NCBI GenBank assembly: GCA_025667525.1
Contig: CM046875.1
Span: 203,170,271-203,234,270 of the forward strand
DNA from: Glebionis coronaria
Taxonomy: Eukaryota; Streptophyta; Magnoliopsida; Asterales; Asteraceae
DNA: 64,000 bases
Direction: 5' to 3'
The notes under the pieces are model-generated. The model ran no database searches and was not told the DNA's origin. It worked only from the letters and a program-made list of their open reading frames with translations. A program made the position numbers and the translations under genes. This document shows positions 63,992-64,000 of the stretch, in pieces. How positions within the stretch are numbered: the stretch's first letter is position 1; each line of letters starts with the position of its first letter.

Positions 63992-64000
63992 CATGTGTTT

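Larger units (their letters stand above)
39582..64000 (-). mobile_element. Element F: gypsy element, 5' part beyond the window
   Basis: Outer unit of nest 2. Only the 3' portion is seen: LTR 39582-43254, purine tract 43255-43275, a decayed internal stretch and gag (46256-44605). Copia element G interrupts it at about 46257, and G in turn holds H and I, so the rest of F should lie to the right of the window. The candidate target duplication on the left is ATTTA (39577-39581); the partner is not visible. That F resumes beyond G is inferred from nesting logic. Confidence 0.55.
60845..64000 (+). mobile_element. Element I: Tekay-like gypsy, 5' LTR and leader only
   Basis: Starts TGTAAAACCCGC at 60845 inside the G third ORF; the likely target duplication is TCAGT (60840-60844), with its partner beyond the window. 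The LTR ends at 63797 and is followed by an intact Met-type primer site and the start of the same leader as element A. The body lies outside the window. Confidence 0.85.

Overview
This window is plant nuclear DNA made almost entirely of nested LTR retrotransposons. I found no intact host gene, tRNA, rRNA or CRISPR array. The broken gag and third-ORF proteins look, from memory, like retroelement proteins abundant in the daisy family (Asteraceae), so an Asteraceae genome is my best guess; this is a family-level inference only.

Nest 1 (18-34190). The outer unit, element A, is a decayed Ty3/gypsy chromovirus, probably Tekay/Del. It has 2.56-kb LTRs, a perfect ATTAT target duplication at 13-17 and 34191-34195, an initiator-Met-type primer site and a ruined pol. 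Three things landed in it. (i) Element B (6266-24831, minus strand) is a non-autonomous Tat/Athila-like gypsy carrying only gag and protease, with its left end inverted. Inside its protease sits element C (11753-20634, minus), a young Ty1/copia-like element with two 336-bp LTRs and only gag-type coding. (ii) Element D (26017-28816) is a 2.8-kb solo LTR with an ATTTG duplication, in A's 3' LTR. (iii) Element E (30636-33909, minus) is a 3'-truncated copia (LTR plus partial gag) flanked by an unusual duplication of about 17 bp.

Spacer (34196-39576). This holds a hAT-like MITE, a local tandem repeat, two long (TA)n tracts with a terminal-inverted-repeat element between them (like microsatellite-associated Micron MITEs), and T-rich DNA with no visible gene.

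Nest 2 (39582 to beyond 64000). Element F (minus) is a gypsy whose 3' LTR and gag are visible. Copia element G (minus) lies in it and shows a 3' LTR plus a long coiled-coil ORF in the env-like position. Element H (48717-59129, plus; GGGAC duplication; Tat/Athila-like, no recognisable RT or integrase) and element I (60845 to beyond the end, plus; Tekay-like LTR and leader) both interrupt that ORF.

How the parts relate: B, C and H lack recognisable pol and would need enzymes from relatives. What stands out is the non-coding architecture. There are arrays of hairpins with apparently compensatory stem changes (A leader at 2772-3226; C tail at 14836-15690), palindrome-TATA-palindrome promoters in two diverged copia LTRs (C and E), and a minisatellite of about 25-27 bp built on ATTCCGAATTAG boxes that occurs both in gypsy B LTRs and in the leader of copia E. 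These are the best candidates for undescribed biology here.
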